DNA of 64,000 nt, taken from positions 62,001 to 126,000 of the forward strand of contig NZ_VOGY01000013.1 in the NCBI RefSeq assembly GCF_008033385.1. Reading direction: 5' to 3'. Source of the DNA: Algibacter pacificus (GTDB lineage Bacteria > Bacteroidota > Bacteroidia > Flavobacteriales > Flavobacteriaceae). Positions 27,668 to 35,393 of the stretch are shown here, in pieces (position 1 is the first letter of the stretch; each line of letters opens with the position of its first letter). The notes under the pieces are model-generated. The model saw only the letters and a program-made list of their open reading frames with translations, did no database searches and had not been told where the DNA came from. A program made the position numbers and the translations under genes.

Positions 27668-30556
27668 ATGAAAAATATTTTAATAGTTCTTTTTCTGTTA
27701 GCATTTGGATTATTTAATATTGCCAACGCACAAACCGGAATTTTAGCCGGTAATGTTATTGACGGCGATTATAATAATGAGCCTATGGCATTTGCCAATA
27801 TATTAATTAAAGGAACTACAACTGGTACTACTTCAGATTTTGATGGTAAATATCAACTCGATTTAGATCCTGGAACGTATACTGTAATTTTTTCTTTCGT
27901 AGGCTATGAAACTAAAGAAATTAGTGGTGTCGTTATTAATAGTGGGCAAACAACAGATTTAGATATTTCATTAGCGTCGAATTCGCTAGACGAAATAGTA
28001 ATAACAACAAGTGTTAGAAAAAACACCGAAAATGCTGTATTACAATTACAGAAAAAGTCGGTAACATTAATGGATGCCATGTCGGCTCAAGGGATTAAAA
28101 AAACAGGGGCTGGTGATGTTGCTAGCGCCGTAAAAAGTGTTCCTGGAGTTTCGGTTCAAGGTGGTAAATACGTTTATGTAAGAGGTCTAGGAGACCGATA
28201 CTCAAAATCTATTTTAAATGGTGTAGATATCCCAGGGTTAGACCCAGACAGAAACACCGTGCAAATGGATGTATTCCCAACCAATATTATAGATAATATT
28301 ATTGTGGTTAAATCGGCTGCTGCCGAATACCCTGCAGATTTTACAGGAGGTATTGTGGATATTATTACAAAAGACTTCCCAACAAAAGCAGAATACTCGA
28401 TATCTTTAGGTGCGGCATACAATCCTGATATGCATTTTAACGATAATGCACTGACTTATGATGGCAGCGATACCGATAAGTTTGGTTTTGATGATGGCAC
28501 AAGAGATTTACCAATTAACCGTTACCAAAAAATACCTGGTACGTTTGAAAATAAACTCTTATTACATTCTTTAACAGACCGATTTGAAAAACAATTAAAA
28601 GCAGACACCTTTACAAATGGTGCTAATTTTGATTTTGGTTTTACATTAGGAAATCAATATACCTTAGAAAACGATAACAAAATAGGTTACCAAGCAGCAG
28701 TATCATACAAAAACGACGTTACTTTTTATAACGAAAGAATTGATGGTCGCTATACAAGACGTGTGACTTCTGGAGCAAATGACATCTATGAATTGGATGC
28801 ATCAAGAACAAGTGTTGGCTCGGAAAGTATTAACAATGTATTATTAACGGGATTAGCTGGTATTACATACAAAACCAACCGTTCTAAATTTAAAGTAAAC
28901 ATATTACACATTCAAAACGGAGAGTCTACATCAAACTTTTTAACGCAACAAAGTAATACCAGTGGTGGTGTTGGTGCTTTTGAACCCCTTGTAAAAGACG
29001 GTTTATTATATACCCAACGCTCTATTACAAACTTATTAGTTGCGGGTTCTCATAACTGGGGCGCAGATAATGATTGGGATTTCGACTGGAAATTTTCGCC
29101 AACCTTTACAGGTGTTTACGATAAAGACCATAGAATTACACCATTTCAAATTAGTGACGATGGCGACTACTTTATCTCACCAAGTGCTTCAAGTTACCCA
29201 TTACAATTATGGAGAAACTTAACCGAAGAAAACTGGTCCGGTAAAGCCGATTTTAGCAAGAAAATCACCGTATTTGATAGACCTGGCAAAATTAAGTTTG
29301 GAGGATCGCACAATTACAAGTTTAGAGATTTTAATGTAGATCAATACTCATTCACTTCTACTAACGTAATTGTACCAAACGGAGATTCAAACTTACTATT
29401 ATCAGAAGGCAACCTTTGGACACCTGAAACTGGAGAAGGCACTTACTTAAATGTTGAAAATGCTTTTGAGCCTTCAAATTCATACGAAGGTGAGCAACAA
29501 GTTAGTGCAACTTACTTTTCTATAGAACTTAATTTATCAGAAAAGTTAAAAACCATTTTAGGTATTCGTACAGAAAATTATATTCAATACTATACGGGTG
29601 AAGAAAATGACGGAACAGCTTACAAGAGAGCAAAGATTTTAGATAAGTTCGATGCGTTTCCTTCTGCTAACTTAATTTATGCTTTATCTGAAGATTCTAA
29701 TTTAAGAACATCGTATTCTAGAACCACAGCAAGACCTTCTTTTAAAGAAGCTTCTAGTGCGCAAATCTACGATCCTGTTACAAATGATACCTTTTTAGGA
29801 AATGCATTTGGTAAGTTTGACTCTAATGGCGAATTAATTTACGATCCTATTAGCCCAACGTATATTAATAACTTCGATTTAAGATATGAAATCTTTAGAG
29901 AAGAAGGACAAATGATTGCGTTTAGTGCATTCTATAAATCGTTTACCGACCCTATAGAAATTGTATTTATGCCAAACACCAGTTCGTCATCTCCGCAGTT
30001 AACTGTTGCTAATTTAGGGGATTCTAAAATGTATGGTGCAGAGTTTGAATTTCGTCAAAACTTTGGTTTTTTAACTGAAACTTTAAGACGATTAACATTT
30101 AATGCAAATGCATCTTACACAAAATCTGAACTTCAAATGTCGGATTTTGAATACCAATTACGTACCGCCGCTGGTGTAATAAGAACAGGCGAAACCGTTG
30201 ATAGAACTCGTGATTTACAAGGCATGTCACCATTCTTAATTAATGGTGGGTTTAATTACGATTTTGAAAACACCGATATTAGAGCAGGTATATTTTACAA
30301 TGTTCAAGGAAAAACTTTAGAAATTGTTGGTAATGGCTTCTTTCCAGATGTATATACTAAACCATTTCACAGTTTAAACCTAACGTCTAATTTTAAATTA
30401 GGAGAAAAGAAAAGATCTGCAATAAGTTTTAAAGTAAACAATCTTTTAGGAGAAGAAAGAGAAAGTGCTTTCCAATCATTTAAAGCACAAGATCAAATAT
30501 TCTCATTAAGACAACCTGGAACAGAGTTTTCACTTGGATACTCTTATAAGTTTTAA
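27668..30556 (+). CDS. TonB-dependent outer-membrane receptor with CarboxypepD_reg domain
   Basis: A 962-residue active transporter of the outer membrane. The order is: signal peptide (1-21), CarboxypepD_reg-like domain (about 25-110, GTTTGTTSDFDGKYQLDLDP), plug (about 120-240, SVPGVSVQGGKYVYVRGLGD and ATRNTVQMD-type DRNTVQMDVFP), then a long beta-barrel ending in a terminal aromatic residue (FSLGYSYKF). No SusD-type partner is present. Instead the beta-helix lipoprotein gene precedes it in the same transcription unit. Pho-like control and its neighbours suggest uptake of a phosphorus-containing ligand. The actual ligand is unknown. Confidence 0.85.
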   Translation: MKNILIVLFLLAFGLFNIANAQTGILAGNVIDGDYNNEPMAFANILIKGTTTGTTSDFDGKYQLDLDPGTYTVIFSFVGYETKEISGVVINSGQTTDLDISLASNSLDEIVITTSVRKNTENAVLQLQKKSVTLMDAMSAQGIKKTGAGDVASAVKSVPGVSVQGGKYVYVRGLGDRYSKSILNGVDIPGLDPDRNTVQMDVFPTNIIDNIIVVKSAAAEYPADFTGGIVDIITKDFPTKAEYSISLGAAYNPDMHFNDNALTYDGSDTDKFGFDDGTRDLPINRYQKIPGTFENKLLLHSLTDRFEKQLKADTFTNGANFDFGFTLGNQYTLENDNKIGYQAAVSYKNDVTFYNERIDGRYTRRVTSGANDIYELDASRTSVGSESINNVLLTGLAGITYKTNRSKFKVNILHIQNGESTSNFLTQQSNTSGGVGAFEPLVKDGLLYTQRSITNLLVAGSHNWGADNDWDFDWKFSPTFTGVYDKDHRITPFQISDDGDYFISPSASSYPLQLWRNLTEENWSGKADFSKKITVFDRPGKIKFGGSHNYKFRDFNVDQYSFTSTNVIVPNGDSNLLLSEGNLWTPETGEGTYLNVENAFEPSNSYEGEQQVSATYFSIELNLSEKLKTILGIRTENYIQYYTGEENDGTAYKRAKILDKFDAFPSANLIYALSEDSNLRTSYSRTTARPSFKEASSAQIYDPVTNDTFLGNAFGKFDSNGELIYDPISPTYINNFDLRYEIFREEGQMIAFSAFYKSFTDPIEIVFMPNTSSSSPQLTVANLGDSKMYGAEFEFRQNFGFLTETLRRLTFNANASYTKSELQMSDFEYQLRTAAGVIRTGETVDRTRDLQGMSPFLINGGFNYDFENTDIRAGIFYNVQGKTLEIVGNGFFPDVYTKPFHSLNLTSNFKLGEKKRSAISFKVNNLLGEERESAFQSFKAQDQIFSLRQPGTEFSLGYSYKF

Positions 30557-30583
30557 TTAAAGACAAACATCTTAATAAAAGCA

Positions 30584-30616
30584 AAAACGCCTAAAACATA
30601 ATGTTTTAGGCGTTTT
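30584..30616. terminator. Bidirectional terminator
   Basis: 15-bp stem AAAACGCCTAAAACA / TGTTTTAGGCGTTTT with a 3-nt loop, between the convergent receptor and MORN-like genes. Confidence 0.88.
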
Positions 30617-30639
30617 TTATACACTAAAAAGTTTGCCAT

Positions 30640-30954
30640 TTATAAAGTAGCAACGTTATTTTCATAACTAACAACTTTTTTCTTTCCATCAATAAAGTGA
30701 ATCCATTTACCAACCTTTTTACCTTCTTTATAATAGGCTACAGTTGTTTTTTCTCCTGCTTCATCAAAGCTAACCCATTTTCCATCCAATTTTCCATCTG
30801 CAGTAAAAGACCCTATTTGGCTAACTTCTCCATTATCATGGTAATATACAGCATCTACTTTATTCGTTTCTTTATTTAAAGTTAACGATTTTTCTTTCTG
30901 AGCAAAAGTCATTGATGTAAACAATGCTATTGCAATAATTAATATATTTTTCAT
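30640..30954 (-). CDS. Small exported MORN/YwqK-type repeat protein
   Basis: A 104-residue exported protein: signal peptide (MKNILIIAIALFTSMTFAQ), then two to three short repeats of the MORN/YwqK type (YYHDNGEVSQIGSFTADGKL, DGKWVSFDEAGEKTTVAYY, GKKVGKWIHFIDGKK). Such repeats form beta-hairpin ribbons and are often mislabelled as nucleotidyltransferases or antitoxins. The gene has a perfect TATATTTG -7 box on the minus strand, next to a Pho-like array that is in phase with it but in reverse orientation. It may belong to the phosphate regulon. Confidence 0.7.
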   Translation of the reverse strand: MKNILIIAIALFTSMTFAQKEKSLTLNKETNKVDAVYYHDNGEVSQIGSFTADGKLDGKWVSFDEAGEKTTVAYYKEGKKVGKWIHFIDGKKKVVSYENNVATL

Positions 30955-30986
30955 TTTATACGGTGTTTTTGTTAATACTTCCTATG

Positions 30987-31042
30987 CAAATATACAACAT
31001 AATTTACATTTACACAACATTTACATAACATTAATTTAACAT
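30987..31042 (-). promoter_or_regulatory. -7 box plus Pho-like array C between divergent units
   Basis: On the minus strand TATATTTG (30994 to 30987) is a perfect -7 box for the MORN-like gene. On the plus strand four motifs are exactly 11 bp apart: TTTACAT 31003, ACAACAT 31014, ATAACAT 31025 and TTAACAT 31036. Measured on the minus strand, the nearest 7-bp window lies the same 19 bp from TTTG, though the motif reads in the opposite direction. No plus-strand TTTG lies at 19 bp. Confidence 0.55.
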
Positions 31043-31121
31043 TGGAACAATATATAACTGATAAACAGTCTTTTATACACATATAAATTCATAACATTAT
31101 TAATAATTACTTAATATTAGC

Positions 31122-31155
31122 GTTACATTAAAATTACCTTAATACAAGATATTTG
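31122..31155 (+). promoter_or_regulatory. Pho-like promoter D of the intergenic RNA
   Basis: GTTACAT at 31122 and ATTACCT at 31133 are 11 bp apart. TTTG is at 31152, again 19 bp after the last motif. A weaker TTAATAT lies at 31111. Predicted transcription start is about 31161. Confidence 0.55.
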
Positions 31156-31160
31156 TAGAT

Positions 31161-31262
31161 GTCCTTGGACAATTATTAGCAATTCATTTAATCTATTAGT
31201 TTTTGTCGACTACATTATAATGATTTCTAATAGGACTGCCTTAAATTAAGGCAGTCTTTTTT
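31161..31262 (+). ncRNA. Candidate antisense sRNA against the phosphate porin
   Basis: An RNA of about 100 nt, predicted from a Pho-like promoter at its 5' end and a strong terminator at its 3' end, with no plausible ORF between. Positions 31194-31208 are perfectly complementary to 31319-31333 in the porin leader. Positions 31179-31187 are perfectly complementary to 31340-31348, the porin ATG and the next two codons. The two helices are colinear, with a 6-nt by 6-nt internal loop, giving a 30-nt antisense region. If the terminator is read through, the same segments could instead fold in cis over the porin start. Confidence 0.55.
31234..31262 (+). terminator. Intrinsic terminator of the sRNA candidate
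   Basis: Perfect 10-bp stem GACTGCCTTA / TAAGGCAGTC with a 3-nt loop, followed by TTTTTT. No protein gene lies upstream on this strand after the terminator at 30584-30616. Confidence 0.88.
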
Positions 31263-31270
31263 GTTTAAAT

Positions 31271-31315
31271 TTAACGATAAGGAAACATTAACTTAACATT
31301 AGTATCAGTTCTTTG
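31271..31315 (+). promoter_or_regulatory. Pho-box-like array and -7 box, promoter E (porin)
   Basis: TTAACGA 31271, GAAACAT 31282 and TTAACAT 31293, 11 bp apart. TTTG is at 31312, 19 bp after the last start. Transcription would begin near 31320, so translation cannot use the upstream TTG at 31313. Confidence 0.65.
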
Positions 31316-31339
31316 CAGCGACAAAAACTAATACTACAT

Positions 31340-32530
31340 ATGAATTGCAAACTTACCCTTCTTGGGGTATTGTTTTTTGCAATAACCTCGCTACAATCTC
31401 AAGAGATTAACTCGGGGGAATTTGGCAAAGGACTATTCAACATTGTTGGAAAAGATAGCTCTTGGACTATGAAAATAGGATTACGAGTACAATTACAAGG
31501 TGCCTCAATTTGGGCAAAAGACCAAAAAAACGAGACTACTTTTTTAATTAGACGATCAAGATTAAAATTTAAAGGCTTTACTTTTAGCCCAAAACTTAAG
31601 TACAAAATTGAATTAGGCTTATCCAACCGAGACCAATCTGGAGCTTCGGTATTTACCGGTAATGCACCTCGTTATATTTTAGATGCCGTATTAATATGGA
31701 ATTTTTACCAAAACTTCGAACTTTGGGTTGGGCAAACAAAACTTCCTGGTAATAGGGAACGTATAATTTCTTCAGGCAATTTACAGCAAGTAGATCGCTC
31801 ATTACTTAATAGCCGTTTTAATATCGATCGGGATTTTGGCGTACAATTACAACATCGTTTTAATATTACAGACCAATTTATAATAAAAGAAATAATTTCC
31901 TTAGCTCAAGGTGAAGGCAGAAATGTAACTACCGGAAACTTAGGCGGGCATCAATACACAGGCCGCTTAGAACTCTTACCTTTTGGTGATTTTTCGAACA
32001 AAGGCGATTATAAAGGTGCCGATTTAAAACGCGAAAAAACACCCAAATTAGCCTTAGCTGCTAGTTACGACTATAATAACAATGCTGTAAAAACAAGAAG
32101 CAACCAAGGTTCCTATATGGAAACTGACACTGGTTTTTTTGAAACTAACATTACAACATTATTTATAGATGCCATGTTTAAATATAAAGGGTTCTCTTTT
32201 ATGGCGGAATATGCTGATAGAACTGCCGACAATCCCTTTGCCAGCAACTCCGATGGTACTTTAACAGGAGATATTCTTCAAATTGGTAAAGGAATTAATC
32301 TGCAATCGGGCTACTTACTTAAAAGTAATTGGGAATTTTCGGGCCGATATACTAACGTAACCTTAGATAAAACCGTCACCAATATTAATTCAGAAAAGCA
32401 ATACACGCTTGGAGTTTCAAAATATATTGTTGGCCAAAAATTAAAAATTCAAAGCGATTTAAGTTATTTAAACATAGCAAACACTAACAACAAAGTAGTA
32501 TATCGAATACAATGTGACATACACTTTTAA
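31340..32530 (+). CDS. Phosphate-selective porin (OprO/OprP-like)
   Basis: A 396-residue outer-membrane beta-barrel starting at ATG 31340. A longer frame from TTG 31313 would include the -7 box and spoil the signal peptide (MNCKLTLLGVLFFAITSLQSQ). Family features are SWTMKIGLRVQLQGASIW, LIRRSRLKFKGFTFSPKLKY, the LWVGQTKLPGNRERIISSG region and a C-terminal aromatic strand (YRIQCDIHF). It lets phosphate-type anions across the outer membrane. It is placed between the sRNA candidate and the PiT transporter, each with a Pho-like promoter. Its leader and first codons are the target of the predicted antisense RNA. Confidence 0.85.
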   Translation: MNCKLTLLGVLFFAITSLQSQEINSGEFGKGLFNIVGKDSSWTMKIGLRVQLQGASIWAKDQKNETTFLIRRSRLKFKGFTFSPKLKYKIELGLSNRDQSGASVFTGNAPRYILDAVLIWNFYQNFELWVGQTKLPGNRERIISSGNLQQVDRSLLNSRFNIDRDFGVQLQHRFNITDQFIIKEIISLAQGEGRNVTTGNLGGHQYTGRLELLPFGDFSNKGDYKGADLKREKTPKLALAASYDYNNNAVKTRSNQGSYMETDTGFFETNITTLFIDAMFKYKGFSFMAEYADRTADNPFASNSDGTLTGDILQIGKGINLQSGYLLKSNWEFSGRYTNVTLDKTVTNINSEKQYTLGVSKYIVGQKLKIQSDLSYLNIANTNNKVVYRIQCDIHF

Positions 32531-32534
32531 AGAA

Positions 32535-32579
32535 ATAACATTAACATAACACATTAAATCTATATAGTCATGATATTTG
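32535..32579 (+). promoter_or_regulatory. Pho-box-like array and -7 box, promoter F (PiT)
   Basis: ATAACAT 32535, ATAACAC 32546 and a degenerate AATCTAT 32557, each 11 bp apart. TTTG is at 32576, 19 bp after the third. The box overlaps the first in-frame ATG (32570), so the real start is 32603. Confidence 0.55.
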
Positions 32580-32602
32580 CAACCTTATTTCAACCAAACA
32601 CT

Positions 32603-34909
32603 ATGGATAACATCTATTTATACATGATTATAGCCCTAGCCATTCTTGCTATAGCAGATTTGGTAATTGGCGTTAGTAACGATGCCGTAAACTTTTTAAA
32701 TTCTGCTATTGGTTCCAAGGCTGTTTCTTTTAAAACAATCATGATTGTTGCTAGTTTAGGGGTAGCTATAGGCGCCGTATTTTCTAGCGGAATGATGGAG
32801 GTTGCCAGAAAAGGGATTTTTAATCCTGGTGAATTTATGTTTAATGAAATCATGATCATATTTATGGCCGTGATGATTACAGACATACTACTTCTTGATT
32901 TTTTTAATTCGGTAGGCATGCCAACATCTACAACAGTATCTATTGTGTTCGAATTGCTTGGTGCTGCAGTAGCTATTGCCTTAATAAAAATTGGTCATGA
33001 CGGAGGTACTTTTAGTGATGTGGTACACTATATTAACACCTCAAAAGCTACCGAAATTATATTTGGAATTTTACTCTCCGTAGTTGTCGCATTCTCTGTG
33101 GGAGCCTTTGTACAATGGGTTTCCAGATTACTTTTATCGTATAATTTCGAAAATAAAGCACCATGGGTTGGGGCCTTATTTGGTGGCTTCGCTTTAACGG
33201 CCATTACCTATTTTATTTTTATGAAAGGGTTAAAAGGAACATCCTACGCTAAACAATCATTTGATATTCTAGACGGGCACACTATGAGTGATTTTTTGGA
33301 GTCGCAAGTTGTTCTTATTGTATTAGTGAGCTTTGTTTTATGGTCACTATTATCATTAACCGTTACCACGTTACTTAAAGCCAATATATACAAACTTATT
33401 ATTGTAGTAGGAACTTTTGCACTGGCTTTAGCCTTTGCAGGAAACGATTTAGTTAACTTTATAGGGGTACCTATTGCGGCTTACAATGCTTATTTAGAAT
33501 GGACTACTTCTGGTATTTTAGCGACCGAATTTCCTATGGACGTTTTGGCCGAAAAAGTACCAACCAATAACTGGCTATTATTTATTGCTGGGATGGTTAT
33601 GATTTTAACCTTATGGTTTTCATCAAAAGCAAAAAATGTGGTAAAAACATCATTAGATTTAGCGAGTCAAGGTGAAACAAAAGAACGCTTTGAACCTAAC
33701 TTTTTATCCAGAGGTTTTGTTCGAGGTGCCGTATTAATGTCTCAATTATCCTCATATTTATTACCAAACAGTATTCAAGCTAAAATAGATAAACAGTTTG
33801 AAGTTCCAGTAATCACCGTATCGAAAAACAAAACCATAGAGTTGCCAGCATTCGATTTAGTTCGTGCCGCTGTAAACTTAATGATTGCAGCCGTTTTAAT
33901 TTCAATTGCAACCTCCTATAAACTACCACTTTCTACAACTTACGTTACGTTTATGGTAGCCATGGGATCTTCACTCGCCGATCGAGCTTGGGGAGCAGAA
34001 AGCGCAGTTTATCGTGTTGCTGGAGTAATAAACGTTATTGGCGGATGGTTTTTTACTGCCTTTAGCGCTTTTTCTGCCGCAGCCTTAGTTGCCTACCTAT
34101 TAAACTTGAACATCGCTGTAATGTTCCCAATATTGCTACTAGCGGCTCTTGTTTTACTTATTAGAAGTTCACTACTTCATAGTAAAAAATCTAAAGAAGT
34201 AAGAGCTGAAGATAGCTTAATAAAAGCCGAAAGCAGCTCTGTACAAGGCGTTATTCACGAAAGCGCAGGTAATATAGCCAACGTAGTTAATCGTGGAAAT
34301 AAAATTTACACAAACGCCATTAATGGTTTAGCTAAACAGGATTTAATATCGCTTAAAAAGAACAAAAAACAAGTCGATAAACTATCGGTAGAAGTTGAAG
34401 ATTTAAGAAATAATATATTCTACTTTATTAAAAATTTGGATGAATCTAGTCTTGGAGCTAGCAATTTCTATATCAATATTTTAGGGTATTTACAGGATAT
34501 GACACAATCGCTAGAATACATTTCTAAAGCGAGTTATAAGCACATTAATAACAACCATAAGAAATTAAAATTTAATCAAATTAAAGAATTAAAAGAAGTT
34601 GATACCTCTCTAGAAATTTTATTCAACAATACCACAACAGCATTTAATTCTCGTTCGTTTGAGCAAATAGGAAACATTTTAAGCAAAAAAGATGAAATCT
34701 TTAATTTGCTATCCGAAAAAATTCAAAAGCAAGTAGACCGCACAAGAACCGAAGAATCGAGTCCTAAAAACACTACGCTTTATTTTGGTGTATTATTAGA
34801 AACTAAAGATTTACTAAAGGCTACCATGAGTTTGTTAGAAGAATACCATAACGCCCATGATGCGTCTGTAAAACCGGCAACCATTTCTCATCCTGAGGAA
34901 GAGGAATAA
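32603..34909 (+). CDS. PiT-family inorganic phosphate transporter with PhoU-like C-terminal domain
   Basis: A 768-residue inner-membrane transporter. The N-terminal two thirds carry about ten to twelve membrane helices with the two PiT signatures: IGVSNDAVNFLNSAIGSKA near the start and AFAGNDLVNFIGVPIAAYNA in the middle. MPTSTTVSIVFELLGAA and LPLSTTYVTFMVAMGSSLA are the matching inverted-repeat motifs. The last 220 or so residues form a charged helical PhoU-like domain (LSVEVEDLRNNIFYFIKNLD). Fusion of PiT and PhoU in one chain is common in Bacteroidota. Start at ATG 32603 follows from the promoter position. It completes the outer-to-inner membrane phosphate route. Confidence 0.88.
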   Translation: MDNIYLYMIIALAILAIADLVIGVSNDAVNFLNSAIGSKAVSFKTIMIVASLGVAIGAVFSSGMMEVARKGIFNPGEFMFNEIMIIFMAVMITDILLLDFFNSVGMPTSTTVSIVFELLGAAVAIALIKIGHDGGTFSDVVHYINTSKATEIIFGILLSVVVAFSVGAFVQWVSRLLLSYNFENKAPWVGALFGGFALTAITYFIFMKGLKGTSYAKQSFDILDGHTMSDFLESQVVLIVLVSFVLWSLLSLTVTTLLKANIYKLIIVVGTFALALAFAGNDLVNFIGVPIAAYNAYLEWTTSGILATEFPMDVLAEKVPTNNWLLFIAGMVMILTLWFSSKAKNVVKTSLDLASQGETKERFEPNFLSRGFVRGAVLMSQLSSYLLPNSIQAKIDKQFEVPVITVSKNKTIELPAFDLVRAAVNLMIAAVLISIATSYKLPLSTTYVTFMVAMGSSLADRAWGAESAVYRVAGVINVIGGWFFTAFSAFSAAALVAYLLNLNIAVMFPILLLAALVLLIRSSLLHSKKSKEVRAEDSLIKAESSSVQGVIHESAGNIANVVNRGNKIYTNAINGLAKQDLISLKKNKKQVDKLSVEVEDLRNNIFYFIKNLDESSLGASNFYINILGYLQDMTQSLEYISKASYKHINNNHKKLKFNQIKELKEVDTSLEILFNNTTTAFNSRSFEQIGNILSKKDEIFNLLSEKIQKQVDRTRTEESSPKNTTLYFGVLLETKDLLKATMSLLEEYHNAHDASVKPATISHPEEEE

Positions 34910-34934
34910 CAAAAACCAATAATTATTATACCGA

Positions 34935-34961
34935 AAAAGCATCTATATTCTAGGTGCTTTT
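34935..34961 (+). terminator. Terminator of the PiT gene
   Basis: AAAAGCATCTA / TAGGTGCTTTT stem with one G-U pair, followed by TTTATTTTT. Confidence 0.8.
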
Positions 34962-34993
34962 TTATTTTTACAATGAATTGAAAATTAAAATTT

Positions 34994-35275
34994 ATGATAT
35001 CGACAAATGAATATTTTGATGGCAACGTTAAATCTTTAGCCTACAGCTCTGCAACAGGGAAATCGACTATTGGTGTTATGGAAGCCGGAACCTACGAATT
35101 TGGCACCTCTACACACGAAACTATGGTGGTTATTGAAGGTGAAATGAATGTTAAACTCCCAAACGCTTCCGAATGGAAAATTTATAAAGCAGGAGAATCG
35201 TATACTATTGATGCGAATGAAAAATTCCAAGTAACCGTAAACGAACAAACGGCTTACTTGTGTCAATATAAGTAA
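34994..35275 (+). CDS. ppnP: Pyrimidine/purine nucleoside phosphorylase
   Basis: A 93-residue cupin-fold enzyme of the former DUF1255 family. It uses phosphate to split nucleosides into base and ribose-1-phosphate. Recognisable segments are NEYFDGNVKSLAY, GVMEAGTYEFGTSTHETMVV, EGEMNVKLPNASEWKIYKAG and ESYTIDANEKFQVTV. The length is exactly that of the family. It lies 84 bp after the PiT gene but beyond a terminator, so it is probably not in the phosphate unit. No Pho-like array precedes it. Confidence 0.9.
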   Translation: MISTNEYFDGNVKSLAYSSATGKSTIGVMEAGTYEFGTSTHETMVVIEGEMNVKLPNASEWKIYKAGESYTIDANEKFQVTVNEQTAYLCQYK

Positions 35276-35303
35276 GATTGAAAAATTAAATACATACGTA
35301 AAA

Positions 35304-35335
35304 AGGTCGACTAAAAATTACTCTTTAGACGACCT
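35304..35335. terminator. Terminator after ppnP
   Basis: AGGTCGACTAAA / TTTAGACGACCT with one mismatch, followed by CTTTTTT on the plus strand. Confidence 0.75.
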
Positions 35336-35393
35336 CTTTTTTAGATCTATACTAATAACTATTAATCTGTTTTAGTAAGACCTAATACAAAAT

